From a virus, in the IMG/VR virus record IMGVR_UViG_3300044833_000038, positions 1 through 60,290 of that record: 60,290 nt of DNA; one strand, written 5' to 3'. Positions 49,035 to 55,785 of the stretch are shown here, one piece after another. Below the pieces are notes generated by a model. That model made no database searches, had not been told where the DNA came from, and worked only from the letters and a program-made list of their open reading frames with translations. A program made the position numbers and the translations under genes. The stretch's first letter is position 1; each line of letters begins with the position of its first letter.

Positions 49035-49400
49035 ATGACGACACTTACTGTTGTTGATGGCCAGCGGAATGAGACACGCCCCGAGGCCATCGCCCGCCGA
49101 CTGCGGGGAGAACTGGGTCAGCTCAACCTCTCGGTATCCGAGGTTGCGCGCCGCACAGGGATGAGTCAGCCCGCACTCTCGCGGCGCATGACCGGCCAGT
49201 TGCCATTCGATGTCGCCGAGCTCGATCTCATCTGCGACACGCTCGGCATCTCGTTCGACTACATCACGACTGGCATACGGGAGGTCCCGGCCCCACGCCC
49301 CCCGGGACAATGGGGGGAACGGGGCGGTGACCCAGAAGACGGTGCCCCCAGTAGGGCTCGAACCTACGACCTGCGGATTAGTAGTGCGGAAGCTGCGTGA
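49035..49400 (+). CDS. Immunity repressor with internal attP and C-terminal degron
   Basis: 121 residues. HTH at about 32-52 (LSVSEVARRTGMSQPALSRR) then MTGQLPFDVAELDLICDTLG. Codons about 103-115 coincide with a 40-bp tRNA-like sequence. Only the last residues, SSAEAA, are phage-specific, and they look like an ssrA-type tag. Integration at this site would replace the tail with host-encoded residues and stabilise the protein. This is the design known for integration-dependent immunity in mycobacteriophages of the BPs/Brujita type. The stop overlaps an integrase start (GTGA). Confidence 0.85.
   Translation: MTTLTVVDGQRNETRPEAIARRLRGELGQLNLSVSEVARRTGMSQPALSRRMTGQLPFDVAELDLICDTLGISFDYITTGIREVPAPRPPGQWGERGGDPEDGAPSRARTYDLRISSAEAA
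49341..49380. other. attP core: 3' half of a tRNA gene (probably tRNA-Lys)
   Basis: Read on the minus strand it gives the last anticodon-loop bases TAA, anticodon stem TCCGC, variable AGGTC, T-arm GTAGG-TTCGAGC-CCTAC, acceptor TGGGGGC and ACC. The 5' half of a tRNA is absent, so it is not a gene but an attachment core matching a host tRNA. From recalled actinobacterial sequences tRNA-Lys(UUU) is the best match; tRNA-Thr is not excluded. Confidence 0.8.
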
Positions 49401-50365
49401 CAAGTTTCGGACAATTGACGTTGAAGTCTAAGAAACGAAGTAAACCTCCGCTAGACCTAATCGCTTCATGCTCTGATCAGGCGTCAGGGCGAGTGGGCGC
49501 CAAAGTCGTTCTAGTAGAGGCGGTTTCGGTCATGGCTGACCCTTTGCTTCAAGAGTGGATGCTGTGGCAGCTCGCAGCAAGGCTGTCACCACGAACCGTC
49601 ACCGAGCGCATCCGCGTCATTGCGCAGTTCGCTGCAGAATCAGCAACCGGCGCGGCCTTCGCCCAGCCAATCGATATTGTGAAATGGCTTGGAAAACACA
49701 GTGAATGGTCTGCGTCCACCGCGTCCACCTACTACTCGTATCTGCGGGCCTGGTATTCGTGGCTGTGCGTGATGGACTACCGCACCGACAACCCCATGGT
49801 GAAGATCGCCGCGCCGCGATACCCCGAACGCGTGCCCCGCCCGATCAGTGACGACGATCTGACCCGGCTCCTGCTGACGCCGATGCACCACCGCACGCGC
49901 GTGATGGTGCTACTGGCCGCGCTCGCCGGGCTACGCGTGTCGGAGATCTCGCGGGTCCGCGGCCAGGACGCCGACCTGAAGACGCCGCGACTGTACGTGC
50001 TCGGGAAGGGGAACAAGCAGGCGTGGCTGCCATTGCATCCGCTGCTCGTCGACGCCGCCCTGACGATGCCGCGGCGGGGCTGGTGGTTTCCCGCCAACGC
50101 GCGACGGCCTGGCGATCACGTCCACGGCAAGTCGGTGAGCGACATCATCGGGCAGGCGATGCGTCGGGCCGGCGCCCGCGGGACGCCTCACGGGCTTCGC
50201 CATTGGACGGGCTCGACGCTGCTCGACGACGGCGCGGATCTGCGCACGATCCAGGAGATCCTGCGGCACAAATCGGTCAGTACTACCCAGATCTATACGA
50301 AGGTGCCCGACGCGCGCCGCCATGCTGCGGTGAATCGGCTCGACCCATGGAGGGGCGTCGCATGA
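49397..50365 (+). CDS. int: Tyrosine integrase
   Basis: 322 codons from a GTG overlapping the repressor stop. An ATG at 49532 with AGAGGCGG upstream is an equally likely start, giving 277 residues. Catalytic set R180 (AGLRVSEISR), K204/K207 (GKGNKQAWLP), H265 and R268 (HGLRHW), H291 (RHKSVSTTQIY) and Y300. Recombines the attP core just upstream with a host tRNA gene. After integration the gene is separated from the repressor promoter. The C-terminus is WRGVA. Confidence 0.9.
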   Translation: MTSFGQLTLKSKKRSKPPLDLIASCSDQASGRVGAKVVLVEAVSVMADPLLQEWMLWQLAARLSPRTVTERIRVIAQFAAESATGAAFAQPIDIVKWLGKHSEWSASTASTYYSYLRAWYSWLCVMDYRTDNPMVKIAAPRYPERVPRPISDDDLTRLLLTPMHHRTRVMVLLAALAGLRVSEISRVRGQDADLKTPRLYVLGKGNKQAWLPLHPLLVDAALTMPRRGWWFPANARRPGDHVHGKSVSDIIGQAMRRAGARGTPHGLRHWTGSTLLDDGADLRTIQEILRHKSVSTTQIYTKVPDARRHAAVNRLDPWRGVA

Positions 50366-50556
50366 TTTCGTCACATGACGCGACCTGGCCTGCGGGCTGT
50401 CCTAAGCTGCCGCCGCGCTGCGACTGCTCGCACCCTTCCGAGTGCCTATTCGGTGCGCCGGAGCGGGAGCGTCCGAGCTTCGCGATCGTGTGGATCGTGG
50501 GCGCGGTCCTACTTCTGGCCGTGGTGATTTGCCTGATTCACTGGTGGCCGTGGTGA
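50362..50556 (+). CDS. Small Cys-rich membrane protein coupled to integrase
   Basis: 64 residues from the ATG overlapping the integrase stop (ATGA), with GGAGG upstream. The N-terminal Cys cluster (CPKLPPRCDCSHPSECLFG) precedes one C-terminal membrane helix (FAIVWIVGAVLLLAVVICLI). Expression with integrase hints at a lysogeny or exclusion role, but this is inference. Confidence 0.6.
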   Translation: MISSHDATWPAGCPKLPPRCDCSHPSECLFGAPERERPSFAIVWIVGAVLLLAVVICLIHWWPW

Positions 50557-50578
50557 GCAGGGTCTAGCATGTTGCCGC

Positions 50579-50764
50579 ATGAAGATAATTGGGAGACTCA
50601 CCGCCCTACTACTGGCCGGTCTGTTCTTAGCCGCGCCCGCGCTGGCGTCAACACGACCGACCAGCGGCCAGATCTGCACCGTTCAGTGCGCGGGGCGCCA
50701 AAGCATCTCGTATGCGGACTGGGTGAACTGCATGCAGCAGTGCTACCAGAACGGTGGCCAGTGA
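50579..50764 (+). CDS. Secreted small protein with twin CX3C motif
   Basis: 61 residues. Signal peptide MKIIGRLTALLLAGLFLAAP ending in ALAS, then a 38-residue mature part with CTVQC and CMQQC. A twin CX3C pattern usually makes a disulfide-linked helical hairpin. Exported in prophage state or infection; candidate surface or exclusion factor. A -10-like TAGCAT lies 8 bases before the ATG. Confidence 0.65.
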   Translation: MKIIGRLTALLLAGLFLAAPALASTRPTSGQICTVQCAGRQSISYADWVNCMQQCYQNGGQ

Positions 50765-50790
50765 GGCAGCTACCAAAATTTCAAAAATAA

Positions 50791-50863
50791 GACCAGCTAG
50801 CACCCGGATTCCGGGACTGCAAAGATGCTGGTCAGGGTCTACTACGTTGTGTAGACAGCCTGA
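50791..50863. other. Intergenic inverted repeats
   Basis: GACCAGC/GCTGGTC enclose a CCCGG-ATT-CCGGG hairpin. Next to it TCAGG-GTCTAC/GTAGAC-CCTGA forms a second hairpin with a 2-base bulge. The sequence CAGGGTCTANNAYGTTG here (50834) nearly repeats one at 50559. Terminator or regulator binding sites are possible; no gene is seen in 50765-50993. Confidence 0.45.
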
Positions 50864-50957
50864 CAGAATGCCGGTTATCGGCGCAATAATGGCTGGCGCG
50901 GCGCTGACGGGCCAGTCGCAGCAAAGATAGCAGATCGGTGTTGGGCGGGGAAGTGCC

Positions 50958-50986
50958 TTGCACGAGCGACTCATAAGCGGTATCGT
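50958..50986 (+). promoter_or_regulatory. Leaderless promoter of right-arm regulator, with operator
   Basis: TTGCAC (50958-50963), 17-base spacer, TATCGT (50981-50986), 7 bases to ATG 50994. The -10 is part of TATCGTCTAT, the same motif found twice at the paralogue's promoter near 32.8 kb. Confidence 0.65.
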
Positions 50987-50993
50987 CTATTCC

Positions 50994-51161
50994 ATGACTC
51001 CCGCCGGCCGCCCTGAGATCGGCCAGCCTATCAACATTCGGCTGCCCGAGGAGCTGCTGGCGCGGGTGGATGCGCTCGCTACGGAGGAGTCGGTCAGCCG
51101 GGCTGAGGAGATTCGCCGCCTCCTCACTGCGATGCTTGACCAACTAGGAGTCGCACCGTGA
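50994..51161 (+). CDS. Ribbon-helix-helix repressor, paralogue of gene at 32406
   Basis: 55 residues (MTPAGRPEIGQPINIRLPEE, then RVDALATEESVSRAEEIRRL). Ribbon strand QPINIRL and two helices. No ribosome site; predicted leaderless. Its operon runs to 53859 by continuous overlaps. Shared N-terminus and shared operator with the left-arm copy suggest cross-regulation of the two arms. Confidence 0.75.
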   Translation: MTPAGRPEIGQPINIRLPEELLARVDALATEESVSRAEEIRRLLTAMLDQLGVAP

Positions 51162-51364
51162 ACTGTTTCCTCTGTGACCAGCCCCTAACGCAGGGCCGCG
51201 CGAAGTGGCTGTACTACGGCTCGGTGAAGCGGCTGGGTCATGACCGGTGTGATCGGGCGGCGTTGATGGGCCGGGCCCGCGCGCTGGGTGTGGTCGCGGA
51301 TCCGGGGGCGTATACGGACACGGAGTTGGCGGATGCGATCGCCCTGTCGGCGGCGAGAGGATAA
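51158..51364 (+). CDS. Small zinc-binding protein
   Basis: 68 residues, GTG start overlapping the previous stop. MNCFLCDQPLTQGRAKWLYY, then HDRCDR: a CxxC...HxxC site. Helical C-terminal half. A recurrent mycobacteriophage small-protein type. Confidence 0.6.
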   Translation: MNCFLCDQPLTQGRAKWLYYGSVKRLGHDRCDRAALMGRARALGVVADPGAYTDTELADAIALSAARG

Positions 51365-51371
51365 TCGGGAT

Positions 51372-51677
51372 ATGAGCTTCATCGCTGTTGGCGAGCCGAA
51401 AACCTTCGATGGCAGGCGTGGCACGTACGCACTGCAACACATGCGTGATGATGGGCCGCCGTTCAATATCTACTGTTTCGTCACATTGCCTGACGGTGGC
51501 GGGCAGCATTCTTTCACCGGGGCTGTGGGTTGGACCTCGGATGATGGCGCTCATTCGGGCATCTACTCGAAGGGTGAGCGCTACGAGATGGCCGAGCGTG
51601 ATTGTCGGCAACTTGCGAAGCAGTTCGACCTATATCAATTCGACCCGGCAAGGTTCGCCGAACAAGGATGGGCATGA
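51372..51677 (+). CDS. Accessory protein of unknown function
   Basis: 101 residues from MSFIAVGEPKTFDGRRGTYA. Beta-rich, with a CFVTLPDGGGQHSFTGAVGW core and a charged helical end. The frame is open upstream but antisense-like there. Unknown. Confidence 0.5.
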   Translation: MSFIAVGEPKTFDGRRGTYALQHMRDDGPPFNIYCFVTLPDGGGQHSFTGAVGWTSDDGAHSGIYSKGERYEMAERDCRQLAKQFDLYQFDPARFAEQGWA

Positions 51678-51937
51678 TCACCCTCTGGACTCGCCTGCGG
51701 CTTTGGCTGACGAGGCCCTTCCGCCGCAACCGCGGCCGCACGCCGATCTATCCGCAGTGGGAGGCGGCCGGGCCCGGCTCGTTCACGGTCCCAGACGGCC
51801 CACCACTCATCCCCGGTGTCGATGTCCACCTCGGCGAGCGTTGGGGCCAGGGCGATATCGACAAGGCTGCGGCTGAAGGCAGGCTGGTCGAGCATATGGC
51901 TGAGCACGGGTTCTACCCCGAAGGTGAGGAGCTGTGA
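51674..51937 (+). CDS. Accessory protein of unknown function
   Basis: 87 residues from the ATG overlapping the upstream stop (MITLWTRLRLWLTRPFRRNR). Basic amphipathic N-terminus that may touch the membrane, then an acidic soluble part. Unknown. Confidence 0.5.
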   Translation: MITLWTRLRLWLTRPFRRNRGRTPIYPQWEAAGPGSFTVPDGPPLIPGVDVHLGERWGQGDIDKAAAEGRLVEHMAEHGFYPEGEEL

Positions 51938-52248
51938 GCGTCTTCGATCCGAGAGCGCATCGCCCACCGGTGCAGGACTTCGGTCCGCAATCCCAGGTCA
52001 ACTCGGGTATCACCGACCAGGACGTGGCTAGCTTCAAGCTGACGCAGCCGCCGGCACCTGAGGGATGGCGCCGCACCGGACCTACGCAAGCGACCGGCAC
52101 CGGAATCAGCTGGTACTACGCGATGGAACTCGCTGAGCTGGCCAAGGATCTACCCGGCTTCCGTGATGGCTGCGAGGTGCGCGCCGACTACCGCTGCGTC
52201 GATGGGGAATGGTTCCCGATATCCGAGTCAGTGAGGATTGTGCAATGA
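51934..52248 (+). CDS. Accessory protein of unknown function
   Basis: 104 residues, GTG start (GTGA overlap). SVFDPRAHRPPVQDFGPQSQ, then WYYAMELAELAKDLPGFRDG. Globular, not recognised. Part of the lysogenic-arm operon. Confidence 0.5.
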   Translation: MSVFDPRAHRPPVQDFGPQSQVNSGITDQDVASFKLTQPPAPEGWRRTGPTQATGTGISWYYAMELAELAKDLPGFRDGCEVRADYRCVDGEWFPISESVRIVQ

Positions 52249-52532
52249 AGGAACTGACCGACGGCGGCATCAGCTACCCGCGCACCCGCCTCTACTCGCA
52301 GGACTACAAGCAGGTGCTGTTCGACACCGCCCACGACGGCGGCGATCCGGTCGAGTGGTTCAAGACGTCCGAGTATGACTGGCTGGGCATCGTCAAGGAC
52401 TTCTCGGACGCGGAAACGTGGAAGTCACGGTGGTCTGGGCGGATTGAGAAGCAGGACGACGGCAGCACCCGCACCTATCGCGATGACGAGTTCCTGAAAT
52501 ACATGCTGATACCGACGAATCCGTTCGGCTGA
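52245..52532 (+). CDS. Accessory protein of unknown function
   Basis: 95 residues from the ATG overlapping the upstream stop (MKELTDGGISYPRTRLYSQD). Aromatic and acidic (YDWLGIVKDFSDAETWKSRW). Not recognised. Confidence 0.5.
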   Translation: MKELTDGGISYPRTRLYSQDYKQVLFDTAHDGGDPVEWFKTSEYDWLGIVKDFSDAETWKSRWSGRIEKQDDGSTRTYRDDEFLKYMLIPTNPFG

Positions 52533-52840
52533 TGACCCGCGTCTTCTGCCAGTTCCTCGGCGTTCTGTTCGTGGTGGGTTTCATGTTGAAGTATTGGTGG
52601 GTCATCGCCCTGGTCGTGGCCGCTGTATACCTATACAGGCGCGCGCCGGGTTGGTGGGCGGCGCACGAGGCTGCCGGCGTGGCCGAGCGTGAGCGGTTGG
52701 CGGGGATCGCGGCGCGAGCGGATCAGCAGCACAACCTCGTCCTACAAGGCGACGATCGCGGTGTCTACGGGCTGTATCCGCCGAAGGAATGGACGTGGGC
52801 AGAAGACAAGCTCGCCGAGATGCGAGAGGTGAAGCGGTGA
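52532..52840 (+). CDS. Membrane protein with conserved C-terminal segment
   Basis: 102 residues. Two membrane helices (FCQFLGVLFVVGFMLKYWWV, IALVVAAVYLYRRAPGWW) and a cytosolic RADQQHNLVLQGDDRGVYGL segment, a motif often seen in mycobacteriophage membrane proteins. Could act in exclusion. Confidence 0.6.
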   Translation: MTRVFCQFLGVLFVVGFMLKYWWVIALVVAAVYLYRRAPGWWAAHEAAGVAERERLAGIAARADQQHNLVLQGDDRGVYGLYPPKEWTWAEDKLAEMREVKR

Positions 52841-53859
52841 GCGAGGGCGAGCAGACTGTCCAGCGATACCCGAGATGGACGGGTCCAGAACTGGAACTAG
52901 CCGCCCGTGCGGATTTGACCGCATTACAGGTCGCTAATGCGACTGGCCGAACTGTCTACGCTGTGAGAACCGCACGCAGGCAACTCCGTATCGACCCCCG
53001 CAAGATCAACCTCGCGGGCACTCCACGCGACCGACAGCCGGCCGGCGTCGAGGCATCGGTCGAATCGTGGGGCGTCACAATTGACGAGGCGCAAGAAATG
53101 CTGCGCCAACAGATGTGCCCAATTTGCAGCTGCGGGCCTTGGAAGTCTCCGCTCAATCATGTGGCCCGAGCGCATGGAATTGACCGTCTAACGATGCGGG
53201 ACATTTGTGGGCTGAGCATGCGCGACAAAGTCACCGACGCAGAGGTGAGCGCAGCGTGGAGCGAGAACGGCAAGAAGAACACCGACGTGCTGGCCGCGAA
53301 TGCGGCCAAGCTTAAAGGGAAGACCCATAAGGTAAGGCGCACGCTGCGAGCGCAGGAAATGGCTGGGCACGGATTACGTGTCTACGAAGCCCGCGACCCG
53401 GAATCAGTGGCGGCCATGCGAGCCGGGTTCCGTGAACGCATGACTAGCCCGGAGGCCAGGGCTAAGTGGGAAGAATCAATGCGGCGCGCCAATGCCGACC
53501 GGGTGTACACGCCAGAGCAGCGGGCCGCAGCGTCTAGTCGCCTTCAATCGGCCGAAGCGCAGGCTAAGCGGGACGCATACAACGCCGCGCGGCGACAGGA
53601 CGAGTGCATGGTCGATGGATGCGATAACCCGCATTTGGCTCGGAGCTACTGCATTAAGCACTACCGGCGCTGGAAGCTTTACGGCGACCCGCTAGGACGT
53701 GGAAAGGTCGGTAAACCCACAGCTTTGAGTGTGGAGCAAGAACAGCAGGCGCTGAAAATGCTCGCCACGGGTAAGAGTCAACGAGAGGTTGGAGAATACT
53801 TCGGATGCAGCCAGACCGCCATTGGCCGGATGGTCAAACGTCACAAAAACCGCCCCTAA
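52837..53859 (+). CDS. Zinc-finger/HTH DNA-binding protein, homing-module like
   Basis: 340 residues from a GTG overlapping the previous stop. N-terminal Myb/HTH-like region (WTGPELELAARADLTALQVA). Zinc site MCPICSCGPWKSPLNHVARA. A middle with repeated basic segments like the NUMOD3/nuclease-associated type (TSPEARAKWEESMRRANADR). A second Cys/His cluster ECMVDGCDNPHLARSYCIKH. C-terminal HTH LATGKSQREVGEYFGCSQTA. Reads like a DNA-binding array without a clear nuclease core; may be a regulator or a degenerate homing gene. Confidence 0.55.
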   Translation: MSEGEQTVQRYPRWTGPELELAARADLTALQVANATGRTVYAVRTARRQLRIDPRKINLAGTPRDRQPAGVEASVESWGVTIDEAQEMLRQQMCPICSCGPWKSPLNHVARAHGIDRLTMRDICGLSMRDKVTDAEVSAAWSENGKKNTDVLAANAAKLKGKTHKVRRTLRAQEMAGHGLRVYEARDPESVAAMRAGFRERMTSPEARAKWEESMRRANADRVYTPEQRAAASSRLQSAEAQAKRDAYNAARRQDECMVDGCDNPHLARSYCIKHYRRWKLYGDPLGRGKVGKPTALSVEQEQQALKMLATGKSQREVGEYFGCSQTAIGRMVKRHKNRP

Positions 53860-53879
53860 CCCGAAGGTCAGAGGCGGTT
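53845..53879 (-). terminator. Intrinsic terminator of the late leftward transcript
   Basis: On the minus strand AACCGCC (53879-53873), an 18-base loop region, GGCGGTT (53854-53848), then a run of T (53849-53845). It terminates the leftward late transcripts after 53983. It also lies at the 3' end of the convergent rightward operon. Confidence 0.7.
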
Positions 53880-53925
53880 GTCTAGTGCGGGGTTGACGCG
53901 CCTGCCTAGTGCGGGCTAGACACCT
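53880..53925. repeat. Direct and inverted repeats after the terminator
   Basis: CTAGTGCGGG occurs twice, 25 bases apart, and GTCTAG at the left pairs with CTAGAC at the right. A possible 17-codon minus-strand peptide (VLGTVGRIVGGLTGGLL, 53924-53977) precedes it. Function unknown. Confidence 0.45.
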
Positions 53926-53982
53926 ACAGCAGCCCGCCTGTCAGCCCGCCGACGATCCTGCCGACGGTGCCAAGCACGCGCG

Positions 53983-54450
53983 CTATACGTCTTCCGGCCA
54001 CAGGTCGGTGTCGCCGATTTCAGTGGCCCGCGGAACATCCGGTATCCCCGTGATCCCGGCGTCCAGGAGGCGTTTCACCTCGGCGGCCCAACGGCGCAAC
54101 GCCCGGATCTCCTCATGCTGCAACTCGATGCGCACATTCTGGCGGCGGATGACGCGGCCCTGAGCGTCGATGCGTTCATTCTGCTTGTCCATGATCTCCC
54201 GGTTCCGGGTGTCGTCGGTGTGGGCTGCATTGAGTTCCCCCCGCAGGATCCGCACCGCCTCACGGGATGCGTTGACGGCGATCTCTTCCTCTTGGGCTTC
54301 CATCCGGTCGGAGGAACGTTTCAGCTGCAGAGCGGCGGCTTCGCGTTCCGCTGTGCTTTTGCGGGATCGCCACGTGACGACGGCGGTGAAGATGACGGCG
54401 ACGGCGGCCAGAATCAGTGAGGCGTCGGAGACGATCGGGTTAAGGTCCAA
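53983..54450 (-). CDS. Membrane-anchored coiled-coil protein of lysis region
   Basis: 155 residues from a TTG with GGGGG upstream; no ATG is well placed. One N-terminal membrane helix (ASLILAAVAVIFTAVVTW), then a long charged coiled coil (LQHEEIRALRRWAAEVKRLL). The layout is like LysZ- or Rz-type accessory lysis proteins of mycobacteriophages. Last gene before the terminator. Confidence 0.6.
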   Translation of the reverse strand: MDLNPIVSDASLILAAVAVIFTAVVTWRSRKSTAEREAAALQLKRSSDRMEAQEEEIAVNASREAVRILRGELNAAHTDDTRNREIMDKQNERIDAQGRVIRRQNVRIELQHEEIRALRRWAAEVKRLLDAGITGIPDVPRATEIGDTDLWPEDV

Positions 54451-55042
54451 GATCGCCCCCCAGGATGAGCCGCCACTTGGCTTGCTTGGGAATGTTGCCG
54501 CGGCGCAGCGCACGTTTATAGATCAGGATCTCCGGCGCCCGCACCAGCGTGGCGGCGAGAACGAACCCCTCGGTCAGGTTCAACCCGTAGGACGTGTTAG
54601 GCATTTGGGTAGTCAGATACACCAGCACCACCCACATGCCCAGCGTGGGGATCAGCGCGATGTAGGAGCCCAGCTCAATCCACAGGGAGCGTTCGAGGTC
54701 GCGGATGTGCAGCCCGTAGAAGCAGATGCAGCCGCCGATCAGGTTGGCGAGTGTCAGGTAGAGGCGGGATCGGTAGTCGAGGTCGCCGGTCAAAGATGCG
54801 ACCGGCCCGGTCAGGGCGAGTTGCTGAAAGTTGGTTTGCCACAGCATCCCGACGGTGAACATTTTGAACGGCTGGGTGAGCCAGCGGTGCATCGTGTAGG
54901 TGGTGTGCGCCCACCGCCACGGATGCCGCAGGTCTACATTGTCGCGGCGCCCGAAGATCAGCAGTGCGGAGCCGACGCCGAACACGAAGCAGATGACGCC
55001 GATGAGCAGGACCAGGTCGGCCGCGAGGATGGGCACGCTCAC
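54440..55042 (-). CDS. Multi-pass membrane protein of lysis region
   Basis: 200 residues from a GTG (VSVPILAADLVLLIGVICFV) overlapping the upstream stop. About four membrane helices (including RLYLTLANLIGGCICFYGLH and IALIPTLGMWVVLVYL). Holin partner or other membrane function is possible; position in the lysis block is the main clue. Confidence 0.55.
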   Translation of the reverse strand: MSVPILAADLVLLIGVICFVFGVGSALLIFGRRDNVDLRHPWRWAHTTYTMHRWLTQPFKMFTVGMLWQTNFQQLALTGPVASLTGDLDYRSRLYLTLANLIGGCICFYGLHIRDLERSLWIELGSYIALIPTLGMWVVLVYLTTQMPNTSYGLNLTEGFVLAATLVRAPEILIYKRALRRGNIPKQAKWRLILGGDLGP

Positions 55043-55308
55043 AACCCCAATCCCTTGAGGAGGCCGCCGACGACCGGGATACCGCCGAACAGACTCCCGC
55101 CACCACCTCCTGCGGGGCCCCCCCCGTGGCCCAGTGAGAATGGGCCGATGCACAGCGTCGGGTGCAGGTCGGCGTAGTCGGCGTCACGGCACAGCACTGT
55201 GGTGGACTGGTCGTTACCGGGACCGGCGTGCGCTGCGGACGCGGCGCCGATGGCCGCGCCCGTCACAGCCAGGGCGGCGGCGAGTGCTCGCAGGCGAAGG
55301 CTCGCCAC
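55039..55308 (-). CDS. Small secreted Gly-rich protein
   Basis: 89 residues, GTG start. Signal peptide (LRLRALAAALAVTGAAIGAA, cleavage near AHAGPG), two Cys, and a glycine-rich C-terminus (GGGGGSLFGGIPVVGGLLKG). Exported; function unknown. Confidence 0.55.
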   Translation of the reverse strand: MASLRLRALAAALAVTGAAIGAASAAHAGPGNDQSTTVLCRDADYADLHPTLCIGPFSLGHGGGPAGGGGGSLFGGIPVVGGLLKGLGL

Positions 55309-55309
55309 A

Positions 55310-55549
55310 TCAGGACGTCGGCGGGGTTGTCGGGGCCTTCACGAGCGACGCGGTGCCCGAGTTGCCTATCGGCAGCGACACCACCGACGTCAGCAGCGAG
55401 AGGACAGTCGCCGTCGCGCTAATCTCCAAAGCTGACACCCAGTCGATGCTGGTGATGGTCGCGCCGACGGTGAGTAGCGCGAGCAGCGATTGCGCGAACG
55501 TCTTGACGGCGCGCTCAGCAGCGTCCTTCCAGAATGCGAGCGTGAACAT
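55310..55549 (-). CDS. Holin, r1t family
   Basis: 79 residues from MFTLAFWKDAAERAVKTFAQ, the signature start of r1t-type holins, followed by SLLALLTVGATITSIDWVSA and a second membrane helix (LSLLTSVVSLPIG). Opens the inner membrane to let lysin A act. Located one gene after lysin B. Confidence 0.85.
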   Translation of the reverse strand: MFTLAFWKDAAERAVKTFAQSLLALLTVGATITSIDWVSALEISATATVLSLLTSVVSLPIGNSGTASLVKAPTTPPTS

Positions 55550-55582
55550 GGTTTGTTCCCTTCGGTTGGCGATACGGAGGAC

Positions 55583-55588
55583 TAGAAT
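55583..55588 (+). promoter_or_regulatory. -10 element for the antisense gene in the lysis block
   Basis: TAGAAT, exactly 7 bases before a GTG at 55596. The -35 position (CTTCGG at 55560) is poor. The spacing matches the leaderless promoters of cro, repressor and both ribbon-helix-helix operons. Confidence 0.5.
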
Positions 55589-55595
55589 CGGACGG

Positions 55596-55781
55596 GTGAG
55601 ACGCCAGTCATCGCTGAACATGAAGCCGCCCAAGATGGCGCACGGTGACGCTGAGCGCGTCTACGACTCCTGCGTGCTCCTTGGGATGAACCCAGTGCCG
55701 TGGCAGTTCGACTTCCTGAATCGGCTAGAGCAGGCGTCGATGGATGAGCAGTTCGTGGAGATCGCGAAGGCTGAACGCTAG
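55596..55781 (+). CDS. Plus-strand moron-like gene inside the lysis cassette
   Basis: 61 residues from the GTG (VRRQSSLNMKPPKMAHGDAE, RVYDSCVLLGMNPVPWQFDF). It is the only gene on this strand in the late region and fills the 236-base gap between holin and lysin B. Helical, with a conserved-looking PWQFDFLNRLEQ. Own leaderless promoter suggests expression from the prophage. Function unknown. Confidence 0.6.
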   Translation: MRRQSSLNMKPPKMAHGDAERVYDSCVLLGMNPVPWQFDFLNRLEQASMDEQFVEIAKAER

Positions 55782-55785
55782 TCGG

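Noticed and set aside
49341-49380. A tRNA gene
   Set aside because: Only the 3' half of a tRNA can be folded; the 5' acceptor, D-arm and anticodon are missing, and the segment is inside the repressor frame next to an integrase. It is an attachment core.
50648-50974. 108-codon minus-strand ORF
   Set aside because: Antisense to the secreted twin-CX3C gene and to hairpins; no start signal.
54170-55177. Plus-strand ORF (335 codons) in the lysis block
   Set aside because: Gln/Asp/Val-rich reverse of the membrane protein genes; no domain.
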